Shown: positions 1 to 7,893 of the stretch, in pieces
How the letters are laid out: each line of letters opens with the position of its first letter
Position numbering within the stretch: the stretch's first letter is position 1
DNA from: an uncultured Prevotellaceae bacterium
GTDB lineage: Bacteria > Bacteroidota > Bacteroidia > Bacteroidales > Bacteroidaceae
Direction of reading: 5' to 3'
Assembly (NCBI GenBank): GCA_902799905.1
Contig: CADCCB010000021.1
Coordinates: 1 to 48,662, forward strand
DNA: 48,662 nucleotides
Position numbers and translations under genes: made by a program
Notes under the pieces: generated by a model
The model's database searches: none
What the model was told of the DNA's origin: nothing
The model's input: only the letters and a program-made list of their open reading frames with translations

Positions 1-198
1 ATGCTCCCAACGAGATACAAGTCGGATATGGCGATTCGTAGGTTTTGTTTCGCACTCGGTCCATTTTTTATAAAGACCTCTGAACACCTCAATACTCGCT
101 TCAGAGAAATGCCGCCCACTATTCACCATAAAGAGGTGATTTAAATGCGGTAGTAGGCTTTCAAAGTCATACTTCTTAAATAATTCTGATACTGTCAT
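1..198 (-). CDS. hypothetical protein, N-terminal part only (runs off window)
   Basis: An open frame begins at an ATG at 198 (minus strand) and stays open for 66 codons to the window edge, so only the N-terminus is visible. It begins MTVSELFKKYDFESLLPHL and is rich in aromatic and basic residues, with no signal peptide or membrane segment. A promoter element TATCTTTG lies 28 bases upstream (226-233, minus), which supports the start. I do not recognise the family with confidence; it looks like a small soluble protein of unknown function. Confidence 0.6.
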   Translation of the reverse strand, partial: MTVSELFKKYDFESLLPHLNHLFMVNSGRHFSEASIEVFRGLYKKWTECETKPTNRHIRLVSRWEH

Positions 199-225
199 AT
201 CGTTACATCTTTATAGTTCACGATG

Positions 226-233
226 CAAAGATA
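226..233 (-). promoter_or_regulatory. Bacteroidota -7 element TATCTTTG
   Basis: TATCTTTG on the minus strand, 28 bases before the ATG of the partial gene at 198. It matches the TAnnTTTG element of the Bacteroidota primary sigma factor. No good TTTG lies 20 bases upstream; an imperfect hairpin does (239-265). Confidence 0.55.
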
Positions 234-238
234 CAAGA

Positions 239-265
239 AAGGTGCGCCTTTTTAGGGCACACCTT
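239..265 (-). terminator. imperfect hairpin downstream of the RhuM-Fic gene
   Basis: Inverted arms AAGGTGCGCC and GGCACACCTT (one mismatch) enclose a short A/T loop. Read on the minus strand it is followed by TTTCTT. It lies about 100 bases past the stop of the RhuM-Fic gene and directly upstream of the next gene's promoter, so it could be a terminator or an operator. The sequence does not decide between these. Confidence 0.4.
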
Positions 266-363
266 ATAGAAATCTTATCATTATTATCTTTATATTCTAT
301 TCTTTTTATTCTTTATGAAGATAATGATGTTTTGTTGATAAGTTGATAAATGACGTAACTAGT

Positions 364-1359
364 TCAGTTCTTCTGATTAATCAGATTGACTACGACTTTC
401 ACCATCACGTCTTTCTCTTCTGTCTTGCTCTCAGCAATCATCAGAGTTAGTGCTACGAGGGTGTTATCAGCCAGGCGTTTTGAACCGTCTTTGCGATAGA
501 GAATACCATTATTGTTCAGGAACCACAAGAATAGCGTGGCTGCAATGCGCTTGTTGCCATCGCTGAAGGAATGATTCTTTGTAACCAAATAGAGCAACAT
601 GGCTGCCTTCTCCTCGACACTTGGATAGAGTTCCTCGCCTCCAAAGGTCTGATAGATTTGGCCAATACTGCTCTTGAAAGAATCGTCCTTCTCATTGCCA
701 AAGAGTGAACTACCACCAAATTTCTCACGTAAGCCACTGATAGCTTCCATTGCATTCTCATAAGTGGCATGGAAAGACTCCTGCTTCGTGATTTTGTCTA
801 TCGTCAGTCGTTCGTAGTCGTAATTATCAAGTGTATCAAGCGCGTAGGTGTAATCGACCACGACATTCAGTAACTCCTGTGTTTCTATTGTATCCGACAA
901 TTCCTGATGCTGTAGCGTACGCCCTATCACTTGAACCATCTGGCGTAGTTCGCCAATATGCTCCTTGCGGATACGTTCATTGATGGCATAACCTTTTAAG
1001 AGGTATTGCTTCAAGACTTTGTTGGCCCATTTCCTGAACATCACCCCTCGACTACTCTTTACACGATATCCAACAGATGTTACCATTTCCAGGTTGAAAT
1101 ACTCCTTGTCATGCGTCTGAGTTTTATCCTTCATAGCACCATGCTGAGTGGTAGTCGCAAATTTTGCGACTACCTCTTCGGAGCCGGCCAGTTCCTCTTT
1201 TAGCGCATTATTTATATGCTTGCTGATAGTTTTATAATCTCTGCTATACAATGTCGCCATTTGCTGGCGATCTAACCACAGCATTTCTCCTTCCATCCTA
1301 ACATCAAGTTGAATGGAGTTGTTCTCGTCTTTGTAGATTACAATCTGATCTTTTTTCAT
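364..1359 (-). CDS. RhuM-Fic/Doc fusion protein
   Basis: The 331-residue product has an N-terminal RhuM-type region (about 1-130, including DRQQMATLYSRDYKTISKHI and the SSRGVMFRKWANKVLKQYL stretch typical of RhuM proteins). A helical linker and a C-terminal Fic/Doc domain (about 195-331) follow. The Fic core reads HSFSDGNKRIAATLF, with catalytic His, acidic residue and Asn-Lys-Arg. Lys in place of the second Gly of classic Fic (HxFxxGNGR) is Doc-like; Doc phosphorylates EF-Tu whereas most Fic proteins AMPylate targets. The gene stands alone: no Phd-like antitoxin is adjacent on either side, and I saw no clear (S/T)xxxE(G/N) inhibitory helix. The ATG at 1359 has a promoter element 17 bases upstream. 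Toxin, effector and defence roles are all possible; the real activity is unknown. Confidence 0.85.
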   Translation of the reverse strand: MKKDQIVIYKDENNSIQLDVRMEGEMLWLDRQQMATLYSRDYKTISKHINNALKEELAGSEEVVAKFATTTQHGAMKDKTQTHDKEYFNLEMVTSVGYRVKSSRGVMFRKWANKVLKQYLLKGYAINERIRKEHIGELRQMVQVIGRTLQHQELSDTIETQELLNVVVDYTYALDTLDNYDYERLTIDKITKQESFHATYENAMEAISGLREKFGGSSLFGNEKDDSFKSSIGQIYQTFGGEELYPSVEEKAAMLLYLVTKNHSFSDGNKRIAATLFLWFLNNNGILYRKDGSKRLADNTLVALTLMIAESKTEEKDVMVKVVVNLINQKN

Positions 1360-1375
1360 ACAACTTAATTATTTG

Positions 1376-1383
1376 CAAAGATA
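1376..1383 (-). promoter_or_regulatory. -7 element of the RhuM-Fic gene
   Basis: TATCTTTG on the minus strand, 17 bases before the ATG at 1359. The nearest upstream TTTG is 23 bases away, slightly longer than the usual 20. Confidence 0.55.
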
Positions 1384-1442
1384 CATCTTTTTATTAATAT
1401 AGTATGCAAAAAACGAAAATGTTACATATTTGAGGGCGTTTT

Positions 1443-1934
1443 TTATAAAATTTCTCTGGCGATCCAGGCACAGGCCTCAGCATCAGCCAGCGCATGGTGA
1501 TGGTTGGCAAGATGATAGCCACAATATTCTGATACCGTATGCAACTGATGGTTGGGCAATTGTGGGAAGGCCTTGCGAGAAGCCACACATGTGCAGTAGA
1601 ACGGATAATCCGGATAGTCCATCTGGTAACAACGGAAGACGGCTTTCAGGCAACTCTCATCGAAAGCCTTGTTGTGGGCCACAAGCGGAAGACCTTCAAT
1701 CAACGGTTCAATCTGAGCCCATACCTCTGGAAATACAGGAGCCTCTTCCGTATCTTCGCGAGTAAGGCCATGAACTTGACTGCACCAGTAATTATAATAG
1801 TTGGGCTCAGGCTGAATTAGAGAATAAAATGTATCTACGATTTCGCCATCCCTAACAATCACCACTCCCACAGAACATACACTGGTGCGCTCGTTGTTGG
1901 CAGTCTCAAAGTCTATAGCAGCAAAGTCTCGCAT
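1443..1934 (-). CDS. DEDDh 3'-5' exonuclease (DnaQ/epsilon-like)
   Basis: A 163-residue exonuclease domain with all three motifs of the DEDDh family: ExoI DFET near the N-terminus, ExoII HNKAFDESCL in the middle and ExoIII HHALADAEA near the C-terminus, giving the two metal-binding Asp/Glu sets and the catalytic His. It should remove nucleotides from DNA or RNA 3' ends. At this length it is a stand-alone exonuclease rather than part of a large polymerase. The ATG at 1934 is preferred over an in-frame TTG six bases upstream because it starts two bases after the stop of the WYL regulator, implying cotranscription. Pairing with a WYL protein fits a DNA-damage or defence-related role, but that is inference. 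Confidence 0.88.
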   Translation of the reverse strand: MRDFAAIDFETANNERTSVCSVGVVIVRDGEIVDTFYSLIQPEPNYYNYWCSQVHGLTREDTEEAPVFPEVWAQIEPLIEGLPLVAHNKAFDESCLKAVFRCYQMDYPDYPFYCTCVASRKAFPQLPNHQLHTVSEYCGYHLANHHHALADAEACAWIAREIL

Positions 1935-1936
1935 AA

Positions 1937-2845
1937 TCAATCTTCCTTGTATTTATTCCACATGTGTTTGCAAATCTCAGCCACCTCATCACGAAACCAT
2001 TTAGGCTCCAACACCTCAATATCGCAGCCCTGTGAAAGGACCTCCTGCCGGAAATCGAAGGTGGGGCGAAGTCTGACGGTAAAGATGCTGTATTCATCTG
2101 TCCGCTCAATCTCATGCTGTGACTGATGTAATCTCAAACTGCGAAGATAATTTGCCTGCCCTGCGGAGACCTTGAACTTGACAGTTTCTATGTTGACGTT
2201 TTGATCAGCAATGATGCCAAAGCAATCATCAAAGAATTCCTCTGGGATAAAGTTCTTTGGATACTTAAAGCTCTTTTCGGTTAATCCCAGCCATTGAACC
2301 CTATCCAAAGCGTAAATCATGATTTTATTATAATATGGACTACGTGCCACCAAATACCAACGCTGCTTGAAAGCTTTCAGGCAATAAGGCTCAATTTCGA
2401 AACTGTTGGCCTCGTCACGTGTAAAACTCTGGTAAGTCATTCCAAGTACCAGATTCTTCTTCAGTGCTTCGAGAATATCAGGGAGATATTGCTCACCATC
2501 AGGAATTTCTTCGAACAACACCTTATCCTTGATGCTGACGCTATCCAGCATCAGATTGCTGACTGTCAGCGTATTGAAAAGCCAGCTACGCATTGAGCCG
2601 TTTTTTAACTCGTCGGCATTCTGGATATAGTAGCGATATCTACCACTCTGTTCATTCTCAATGATGAGACCAAACATCTCTTCAATAGCTATACGCCATT
2701 TATGAAATGTACGCAAGGGAAGTGGATTACCCTCGCTCAAGTCGTTGTCAAGCCAACTCTGGTTAATCTCCTCGTATGTAATCTTCTTGGCCTTATAGAT
2801 AGTTTCTACCAGCCAGACATACTTATTTAACAAGTTCTTTGCCAT
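1937..2845 (-). CDS. WYL-domain transcriptional regulator
   Basis: The protein has 302 residues. A winged-helix-like N-terminus (about 1-95) is followed by a WYL domain (about 125-205) with the signature RWYLVARS, then a C-terminal extension typical of the family (about 215-300, containing TVRLRPTFDFRQEVLSQG). WYL domains bind nucleic acid or small ligands and control DNA-repair and phage-defence genes. I chose the ATG at 2845; the longer frame begins only with TTG at 2917 and would cover the promoter element at 2866-2873. The downstream exonuclease follows after two bases, so the regulator probably controls its own two-gene operon. Confidence 0.88.
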   Translation of the reverse strand: MAKNLLNKYVWLVETIYKAKKITYEEINQSWLDNDLSEGNPLPLRTFHKWRIAIEEMFGLIIENEQSGRYRYYIQNADELKNGSMRSWLFNTLTVSNLMLDSVSIKDKVLFEEIPDGEQYLPDILEALKKNLVLGMTYQSFTRDEANSFEIEPYCLKAFKQRWYLVARSPYYNKIMIYALDRVQWLGLTEKSFKYPKNFIPEEFFDDCFGIIADQNVNIETVKFKVSAGQANYLRSLRLHQSQHEIERTDEYSIFTVRLRPTFDFRQEVLSQGCDIEVLEPKWFRDEVAEICKHMWNKYKED

Positions 2846-2865
2846 AGTTTTATCGTTTGATGCTG

Positions 2866-2873
2866 CAAAGATA
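2866..2873 (-). promoter_or_regulatory. -7 element of the WYL-exonuclease operon
   Basis: TATCTTTG on the minus strand, 20 bases before the ATG at 2845, preceded by a T-rich run. No clear TTTG sits at the standard distance. Confidence 0.55.
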
Positions 2874-3002
2874 CAAAAAAGGTGTGAATTATTGAGGCAC
2901 AGGTTTGAAAAAAACAATTGATTTTGAAATCATCTTTTGTGTTCCAATTCAACATTTACCATTGGTTGCTACAACAAGGTAGTCTCTTTCCTTTACTGAC
3001 AA

Positions 3003-3150
3003 ATTCCGCAAAAGGGGGTAGCCTAATACCCCCTGCTTGCAGGGAGTGCCACAATTGTGGTAGCCAAATCCCACCCATGCGGATTGATGCCACAATAGGG
3101 GTAGCCTACTACCCCGTTATGGCCTCAATGCCGCAATGAGGACAACGGGG
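3003..3150. repeat. four degenerate 41-42 bp tandem units
   Basis: The word GGTAGCC recurs at 3017, 3059 and 3100. The word TGCC(A/G)CAAT recurs at 3088 and 3129 and, with changes, in the earlier units, giving a 41-42 base period over about four units. Read on the minus strand, the last unit encodes YPRCPHCGIEAITG, a Cys-x2-Cys zinc-ribbon-like 14-mer; 42 bases equal 14 codons. Stops and 41-base units break the frame in the others. It may be the remains of a repetitive zinc-ribbon coding region. It lies immediately beside the duplicated ATPase 3' end. Confidence 0.6.
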
Positions 3151-3329
3151 ATAGGTGACCGTCTCGCTGTTGATGAGAGGAGGAACCTCATACCTGAATC
3201 AGGTGGCAGTTTACAAAGGTAAGGACCTTTTCAAAGCCATAGGGGGTTAACGGGTGCTGCTTGCTGTATTTGACGAGTGGAGGAATCTCACGGTCTTTTG
3301 TCGATTGATCTTTGATGCTGTATGATGCC
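3139..3329 (-). pseudogene. duplicated 3' end of the AAA/DUF4143 ATPase gene
   Basis: This 191-base block is a direct copy of 4002-4201, which holds the last ~50 codons, stop codon and 49 downstream bases of the ATPase gene at 4051-5283. The copies differ by about one substitution and a 9-base (three-codon) deletion in the fragment, where TTAAC joins GGGTGCTG. Homology ends sharply on both sides (3139/4002 and 3329/4201). The fragment has no start and no ATPase core, so it is non-functional as a gene. The two copies flank a 0.67-kb segment with a truncated ORF, which suggests insertion by duplication or an unequal recombination event. Confidence 0.85.
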
Positions 3330-3517
3330 AGCATCGAAACGTATCCTCTCCTGAGATACCTCGCAAGTTGGTGCAGAAGGCAATAATCAGAATGAAAAAA
3401 TAAATATTTTCGTTCTGTTCGCTCTGACTGAACACATAATCATTACCTTTGCAGCATCATCTTTAAGATACCTGATTTTGCCTGTCATGGGTGGCAAGGG
3501 GATATGTCTCTTGCTTT

Positions 3518-3913
3518 TTAATAAAGCCAGGTAGGGACGTGATTTCGGAACAGAGGCGTCCTTTTGGCCGTTAGAAAACCGTCTATAGAGTCTGTCCAAC
3601 AATTGACAGCCTTCGCCCATTGCTCTATACAGATTTCTTGCTTCGCTCCTTGTTGGCGCTCTCTTTCGAACTCGCTGACATTCTGCGGAGCATCTGAATC
3701 TGCTCTATCTTCTGCTCCCGCGAGTATGGATGCAATAACATTCGCTTCACCGCCCGCTGTGCAGCCATGCTGTTCTCGCGGTGAAAATCGTTGATATACA
3801 AGCCTTCCGCTGATAAACTGCTCTGCATAGTAATTGAGTTTTTGCAGACCTTCGGGTGTAAAACCCTCTGCAATGATTGTGCGTATGGATGCCCAAAAGT
3901 CTGAGTTGTTCAT
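3518..3913 (-). CDS. hypothetical protein, probably truncated
   Basis: A 131-residue frame with its own good promoter (TTTG, 20 bases, TATCTTTG; 3937-3968, minus). It includes the dense charged segment FERERQQGAKQEICIEQWAK and a Trp-rich stretch. From memory it resembles the N-terminus of larger Bacteroidales proteins of the 'polyvalent kinase' type found on mobile elements. Here the frame ends soon after WTDSIDG, so the catalytic part would be missing. The family assignment is uncertain. It sits between the two copies of the ATPase 3' end and probably arrived with that rearrangement. Confidence 0.5.
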   Translation of the reverse strand: MNNSDFWASIRTIIAEGFTPEGLQKLNYYAEQFISGRLVYQRFSPREQHGCTAGGEANVIASILAGAEDRADSDAPQNVSEFERERQQGAKQEICIEQWAKAVNCWTDSIDGFLTAKRTPLFRNHVPTWLY

Positions 3914-3936
3914 AATTTTATTATTGATTCTGGGTG

Positions 3937-3968
3937 CAAAGATAATATTTTATTGGGAAACTGCCAAA
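3937..3968 (-). promoter_or_regulatory. promoter of the truncated ORF
   Basis: On the minus strand TTTG (3965-3968), exactly 20 bases, then TATCTTTG (3937-3944), 24 bases before the ATG at 3913. This is a full Bacteroidota consensus promoter. Confidence 0.7.
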
Positions 3969-4001
3969 TAGTAGAGAAATAATCTTATCTGTTCGCTTTG
4001 T

Positions 4002-4201
4002 AGGACAACGGGGACAGGTGACCGTCTCGCTGTTGATGAGAGGAGGAACCTCATACCTGAATCAGGTGGCAGTTTACAAAGGTAAGGACCTTTTCAAAGC
4101 CATAGGGGGTTAACTGCCAGTCGGGGTGCTGCTTGCTGTATTTGACGAGTGGAGGAATCTCACGGTCTTTTGTCGATTGATCTTTGATGCTGTATGATGC
4201 C
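4002..4201. repeat. direct repeat, intact copy (partner 3139-3329)
   Basis: The intact copy of the 200-base repeat, covering the ATPase gene's last codons and the bases just after its stop. The partner copy has a 9-base deletion. A third, weaker 43-44 base match to its start lies at 5421-5464. Confidence 0.85.
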
Positions 4202-5283
4202 TGGATGGCAAGTTTTGCATCAGGTACAAGGAAATCGATTTCTTTGTCAACATGAAGATAGAACACGTTATCTTTGCCATACCTGCGACAGAGTTCTATG
4301 GCGACCATGTTTTCGAGCAATGAAGTGTCAGGGTTAATGAGGAAGAGGTTCAGCAGTCCGTTGTCTATGAAATAGTATTTCTTCTGCATTTCCTTTTCTG
4401 CCAGTTTGCCCACTTCGTTCTCCATTGGCAGTACCAGCCAACTGTCGGCAGCGAAACCAGCATAGTCGATGGTGGTTGGCACACTGATGGGGCTGCCTGT
4501 CGAAACGATGATGTTCTTAAGTCTGTTGAAGGATAAGGGCTGTTTGACGCTTTCTGCCATTTTCTTGATAAGAATGTTCATCACCCTCTCGTTCTTGATC
4601 TTGTTTCGTGCGCAGATGTCACCCAAGTATATCTTCTGATAGAGGCTCGACAGCATGGCTCGTTTATTTTTGAAGGAAAGGATTTCCGGCAGACCGCCAT
4701 AGTAGAAATATTCGTTCAGATGGCGTTTAACTTCACTGCGCTGGACGGTATCGTACTGCCAGTGTTCTTTCAGTTCCACATGCTGGGCTGTTAGATATTC
4801 CTTCAGCGAATAAGGATATGCATCAAGGATAAAGAACCGTCCGCCAAGGGTAGTGGTCACGTCCTTGCTGAGCATCTTGGCATTGCTTCCCGTAACATAG
4901 ACATGGTATTTGGCATCGGCCAAGCGACGCACGAACTTATCCCAATATGGGATATTTTGCACCTCATCGAGAAAAACTACAGGTTTCTTGCCATATAGTT
5001 CCAAATGGGCTTCCAACAGGCTGTTGAAGTCTTCTGCCTGAAACTCTGCCAGGCGCTCGTCCTCAAAATCTATAAAGAGAATTTCATCCCAACCCTTTCC
5101 TTCGGCCTGAAGTTGGCGTACACGCTGATAAAGCATGTAAGACTTGCCTGCATGGCGCACGCCTACAATGACATAGTTGCCATTGGGCTCGAATTCGATG
5201 GGACGGTTGACTATTTCCGCTTCGTCTATCTCTCTCTGTTTGTTCATCAAGCATTGCTTGATGATGTCCTTGCTGATGCTCAT
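4051..5283 (-). CDS. AAA family ATPase with DUF4143 C-terminus
   Basis: The 410-residue product has the layout of the large AAA_14/DUF4143 family. A Walker A-like loop GVRHAGKSY lies near residue 40, Walker B KPVVFLDEVQNIPYW near 100, a sensor region HVYVTGSNAKM, and a C-terminal DUF4143/nuclease-like part with KEIDFLVPD. These proteins bind ATP and are widespread in gut Bacteroidota, often in mobile or defence settings, with no settled function. The ATG at 5283 has a TACTTTTG element 52 bases upstream (5335-5342). The gene appears intact, but its last ~50 codons have been copied to 3139-3329. Confidence 0.87.
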   Translation of the reverse strand: MSISKDIIKQCLMNKQREIDEAEIVNRPIEFEPNGNYVIVGVRHAGKSYMLYQRVRQLQAEGKGWDEILFIDFEDERLAEFQAEDFNSLLEAHLELYGKKPVVFLDEVQNIPYWDKFVRRLADAKYHVYVTGSNAKMLSKDVTTTLGGRFFILDAYPYSLKEYLTAQHVELKEHWQYDTVQRSEVKRHLNEYFYYGGLPEILSFKNKRAMLSSLYQKIYLGDICARNKIKNERVMNILIKKMAESVKQPLSFNRLKNIIVSTGSPISVPTTIDYAGFAADSWLVLPMENEVGKLAEKEMQKKYYFIDNGLLNLFLINPDTSLLENMVAIELCRRYGKDNVFYLHVDKEIDFLVPDAKLAIQASYSIKDQSTKDREIPPLVKYSKQHPDWQLTPYGFEKVLTFVNCHLIQV

Positions 5284-5659
5284 TATTTAAACTTCAGTTT
5301 ATAATATTACTTACTTTTTATAAAGTTTGGTTTACAAAAGTAGTTATTTTCTATAAACTACAATTAATTAAACAGGAAAATCTGCTATTGATTTGGTTTA
5401 TTTAACGAATCATGCTTGAAGGACAGGTCAGATTCTCGCTGTAGAAGAGGAAGGATGACCTCATGGTGGGGTTATTATTGTTTTTGTTTTATCAACTAAT
5501 TTGCATCAGAACCTTTTTCAATATTACGATCTGCATGCAAACACAGGAATTAACTAGTGAGCCTAAAAAATGCCCAAAAGTTTGTTTTATTCAAAAGAAA
5601 TGATTATCTTTGCATTGTGGTAATTCACTCGACTTTCTTTCTAATAACAAACAGACACG
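5284..5659. other. 376-base divergent intergenic region
   Basis: It holds the minus-strand -7 element TACTTTTG (5335-5342) of the ATPase gene. It also has a plus-strand promoter TTTG (5581-5584), 20 bases, TATCTTTG (5605-5612) for the lipoprotein at 5660. Between them, 5421-5464 is a degenerate match to the first ~43 bases of the 4002-4201 repeat (GGACAGGT, TCTCGCTGT, GACCTCAT in the same order). No gene is evident. Confidence 0.6.
5581..5612 (+). promoter_or_regulatory. promoter of the lipoprotein gene at 5660
   Basis: TTTG at 5581-5584, 20 bases, TATCTTTG at 5605-5612, 47 bases before the ATG. Full consensus. Confidence 0.7.
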
Positions 5660-6280
5660 ATGAAACATTCAACGATTATTGCACTAATGGCAGCGATGGT
5701 ATGCGGCATGGGCATACTGAGTGGCTGCATGCCGTCGTACAGCAATGCCCAGCACAGGCTGGAGGGACTGCTCAACAGCGACGAGGGACAGCAGATGACG
5801 GCCGACGAACTGGCCTGCTTCGAACAGTCCTATTGTAAGATATGCCTGCCCGTCACCGATGCCGACACGCGCCCACAGGAGCATACCTGCTACTATGCTT
5901 CGGACACGGGTACGACGATGGAGTTTGACTTCTCAGAGGCCCCTGACACGCTGAACACCATAGGCACGGTGAACGTGGAATGGCGCGAGAGCCAATGGGG
6001 CATAGCCAAGGGCGACAGCGCAGAGGCTGACGTCAGGAACTACTTTGTGCAGTCGCGTGGCAAGGGCATCTACTCCTTCTATTATATGGACGAGCAGATG
6101 GATAGCGTGGGCAACGTGGTGCGTGATGCCGACGGCCTTCCGCTGACGGCTCCCTTCTGGGAGGGCATGCTCATCTATGTCTATCCTGGTGCTGACAGTC
6201 TCATTGTGACTCGTGGCAGTCGCGAGACCGACCACGTGTATCGACTGGGACACGGGGTAGGAGGTGAGCGTCAAATGTAG
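5660..6280 (+). CDS. hypothetical lipoprotein
   Basis: The 206-residue protein starts with a lipoprotein signal peptide: MKHSTIIALMAAMVCGMGILSGC, with lipobox LSGC and the modified Cys at residue 23. The mature part is acidic, with several aspartates and a pair of early Cys residues (CFEQSYCKIC), and ends in a Gly-rich tail. I recognise no conserved domain. It is probably an envelope protein anchored by lipid. A consensus promoter precedes it and another lipoprotein gene follows on the same strand about 50 bases later, so the two may be one transcription unit. Confidence 0.75.
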   Translation: MKHSTIIALMAAMVCGMGILSGCMPSYSNAQHRLEGLLNSDEGQQMTADELACFEQSYCKICLPVTDADTRPQEHTCYYASDTGTTMEFDFSEAPDTLNTIGTVNVEWRESQWGIAKGDSAEADVRNYFVQSRGKGIYSFYYMDEQMDSVGNVVRDADGLPLTAPFWEGMLIYVYPGADSLIVTRGSRETDHVYRLGHGVGGERQM

Positions 6281-6330
6281 TATGAAAGTTGTATAGGTTG
6301 GACAGAGTTCGTAAAAAAATGGCAGACGGT

Positions 6331-7869
6331 ATGAAGAATCATTGCTTGCTTTTAATTGTTGGCTGTATAGTCTTATGGTCTGGTTGCCAAAGTGGCAATC
6401 AGGTGACGGCTTCGGACCTGGAGGTCGTGGAGCAAACGGATAGCGTTTACAGAAGTGACTCGATGGAGGACGAGGCTTCGTTCGTGGTTGACGTGCCAGT
6501 AAAGGGGCCGAAACTGTTGATGGACTCTGTCATAGCGTTTGTGAATAAGCAACTCTATGATGCTTGTGAGGGCTGTGTGCATATCGACGAAAACGTCACA
6601 TCATATAAGCAGGAGGAGGTGTTTGCTGATGATGCAGAACAGATGCTGAGCCACTATATGGCAAAATATGAGACGCTGATAGCAGACAGCCTGTGGAAGA
6701 CCTATGGGCTAAAGTTGAAGATGGAGGCTCAGACGAAAAAGTTCGTCACCTTCGGCGTGGAGCATTTCCATTGTGGGATAAGTTGTGGCTCAGAGAAATA
6801 CTACTATACCTTTGACAAGGGTGACGGACACCAAGTGAAGGAGATTATCAGCCACGATGATCTGGTGAGTTTCTTTAAGGACTATCCTGAATATAATACA
6901 TTAGGGGAAGAGGCAGGAGTTGATTCCCCTTTATGGCAGTTCTTTCCTGAGAGTGAGTTCTGTCGTTACAAGTACGGACTGTTAGGCGATCATTTCTCAC
7001 TTGTGATAGAGGGTGTTGTGAACCATTATCTGATCATGGACTTCCCGTATAGCCAGATTTTCTCCTATCTTTCGCCAGAGGCACAGAGGCTGGTGGAACA
7101 GGAAGGTGAGGAAGAAATGATGCTCCCAGCCTATCTGCCTGAGCGCTCGGAGGATGGTGAGGTATGGATGGAGGTGGACACCGTGAACCATGTTTTGCTT
7201 GGATATATCAGGGCGGCTGGTGGCCCATTTGTGAGAACACTCATGGATTACGAGCCGGAACTGGAGATATATCCGAAGCGGGTGCACTCCATTGATGCTG
7301 ATGGGGGCTCTACGGTCTTCCTGTTCATCTATTCTCGCGGACATCTCCTGTATTGTGATGAGGCGATGACGTGCGTCTTCGATGAAGAGAACCGTTTGCA
7401 CCCCGTCGAACGCTTTGTGTTGGAAGAAGGGCGTGATAGCGTGATCAGTTGCATGTGGTACGACCAGTTGGTGGAGGCCAGCGACGGTTTCCCGTATGAG
7501 GAAGTTGACGAGAATCGTTTCGGCATTCACTACGACCGGTTTACGAAGCGTCTGTATGTTCCCATCATGGATAGTCATGACCCTGGTTCGGAGTTTGCCA
7601 ATACGAGTTGCCTGCAATACACGGGTCGCTATGATGTGCTCCAGTTCAACGGCAAGGAGTTTGTTGTTGCTGGTACGGATGGTGCCTGGTGGCTGAATAG
7701 TGACCTGCGGGATTATAAGCGTACCGTCAGCACGAAGAAGACCGCTGACGGCATTGAGCAGATCGACTTGATGCCCGATGGCAATCTCCGTCGTGCTTTC
7801 TGGAAGGGAGCCAAGACCCTGGATGACCTCCGCAAGGTGCCTGATGAGGTGAGCAGATGTGAGAAGTAA
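6331..7869 (+). CDS. lipoprotein with DUF3298/RsiV-like region
   Basis: About 512 residues. I start at the ATG at 6331 because MKNHCLLLIVGCIVLWSGC is a lipoprotein signal with lipobox WSGC; an ATG at 6319 would add four residues, and the upstream TTG at 6289 is unlikely. Residues about 40-230 look like the RsiV/DUF3298 fold, with the pattern VTFGVEHFHCGISC then YYYTFDKGDGHQVKEIISHDDLVSFF; in RsiV this region binds lysozyme. The C-terminal half is an acidic beta-rich region without a name I can give. The extra Cys residues in the core (ACEGC, HCGISC) are unusual. The fold assignment is inferred from the pattern only. Confidence 0.7.
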   Translation: MKNHCLLLIVGCIVLWSGCQSGNQVTASDLEVVEQTDSVYRSDSMEDEASFVVDVPVKGPKLLMDSVIAFVNKQLYDACEGCVHIDENVTSYKQEEVFADDAEQMLSHYMAKYETLIADSLWKTYGLKLKMEAQTKKFVTFGVEHFHCGISCGSEKYYYTFDKGDGHQVKEIISHDDLVSFFKDYPEYNTLGEEAGVDSPLWQFFPESEFCRYKYGLLGDHFSLVIEGVVNHYLIMDFPYSQIFSYLSPEAQRLVEQEGEEEMMLPAYLPERSEDGEVWMEVDTVNHVLLGYIRAAGGPFVRTLMDYEPELEIYPKRVHSIDADGGSTVFLFIYSRGHLLYCDEAMTCVFDEENRLHPVERFVLEEGRDSVISCMWYDQLVEASDGFPYEEVDENRFGIHYDRFTKRLYVPIMDSHDPGSEFANTSCLQYTGRYDVLQFNGKEFVVAGTDGAWWLNSDLRDYKRTVSTKKTADGIEQIDLMPDGNLRRAFWKGAKTLDDLRKVPDEVSRCEK

Positions 7870-7893
7870 GATGACTGATTACCTACAAAACTT

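Noticed and set aside
1430-1820. Plus-strand frames over the exonuclease gene
   Set aside because: Shadows of the DEDDh exonuclease.
2918-3139. 73-codon plus-strand frame in the tandem-repeat region
   Set aside because: It lacks a promoter and its codons follow the 41-42 base repeat; the zinc-ribbon reading is on the other strand.
3387-3620. 77-codon minus-strand frame after the truncated ORF
   Set aside because: It overlaps the end of that ORF in another frame and has no recognisable domain; it might be frameshifted remains, but I cannot support it as a gene.
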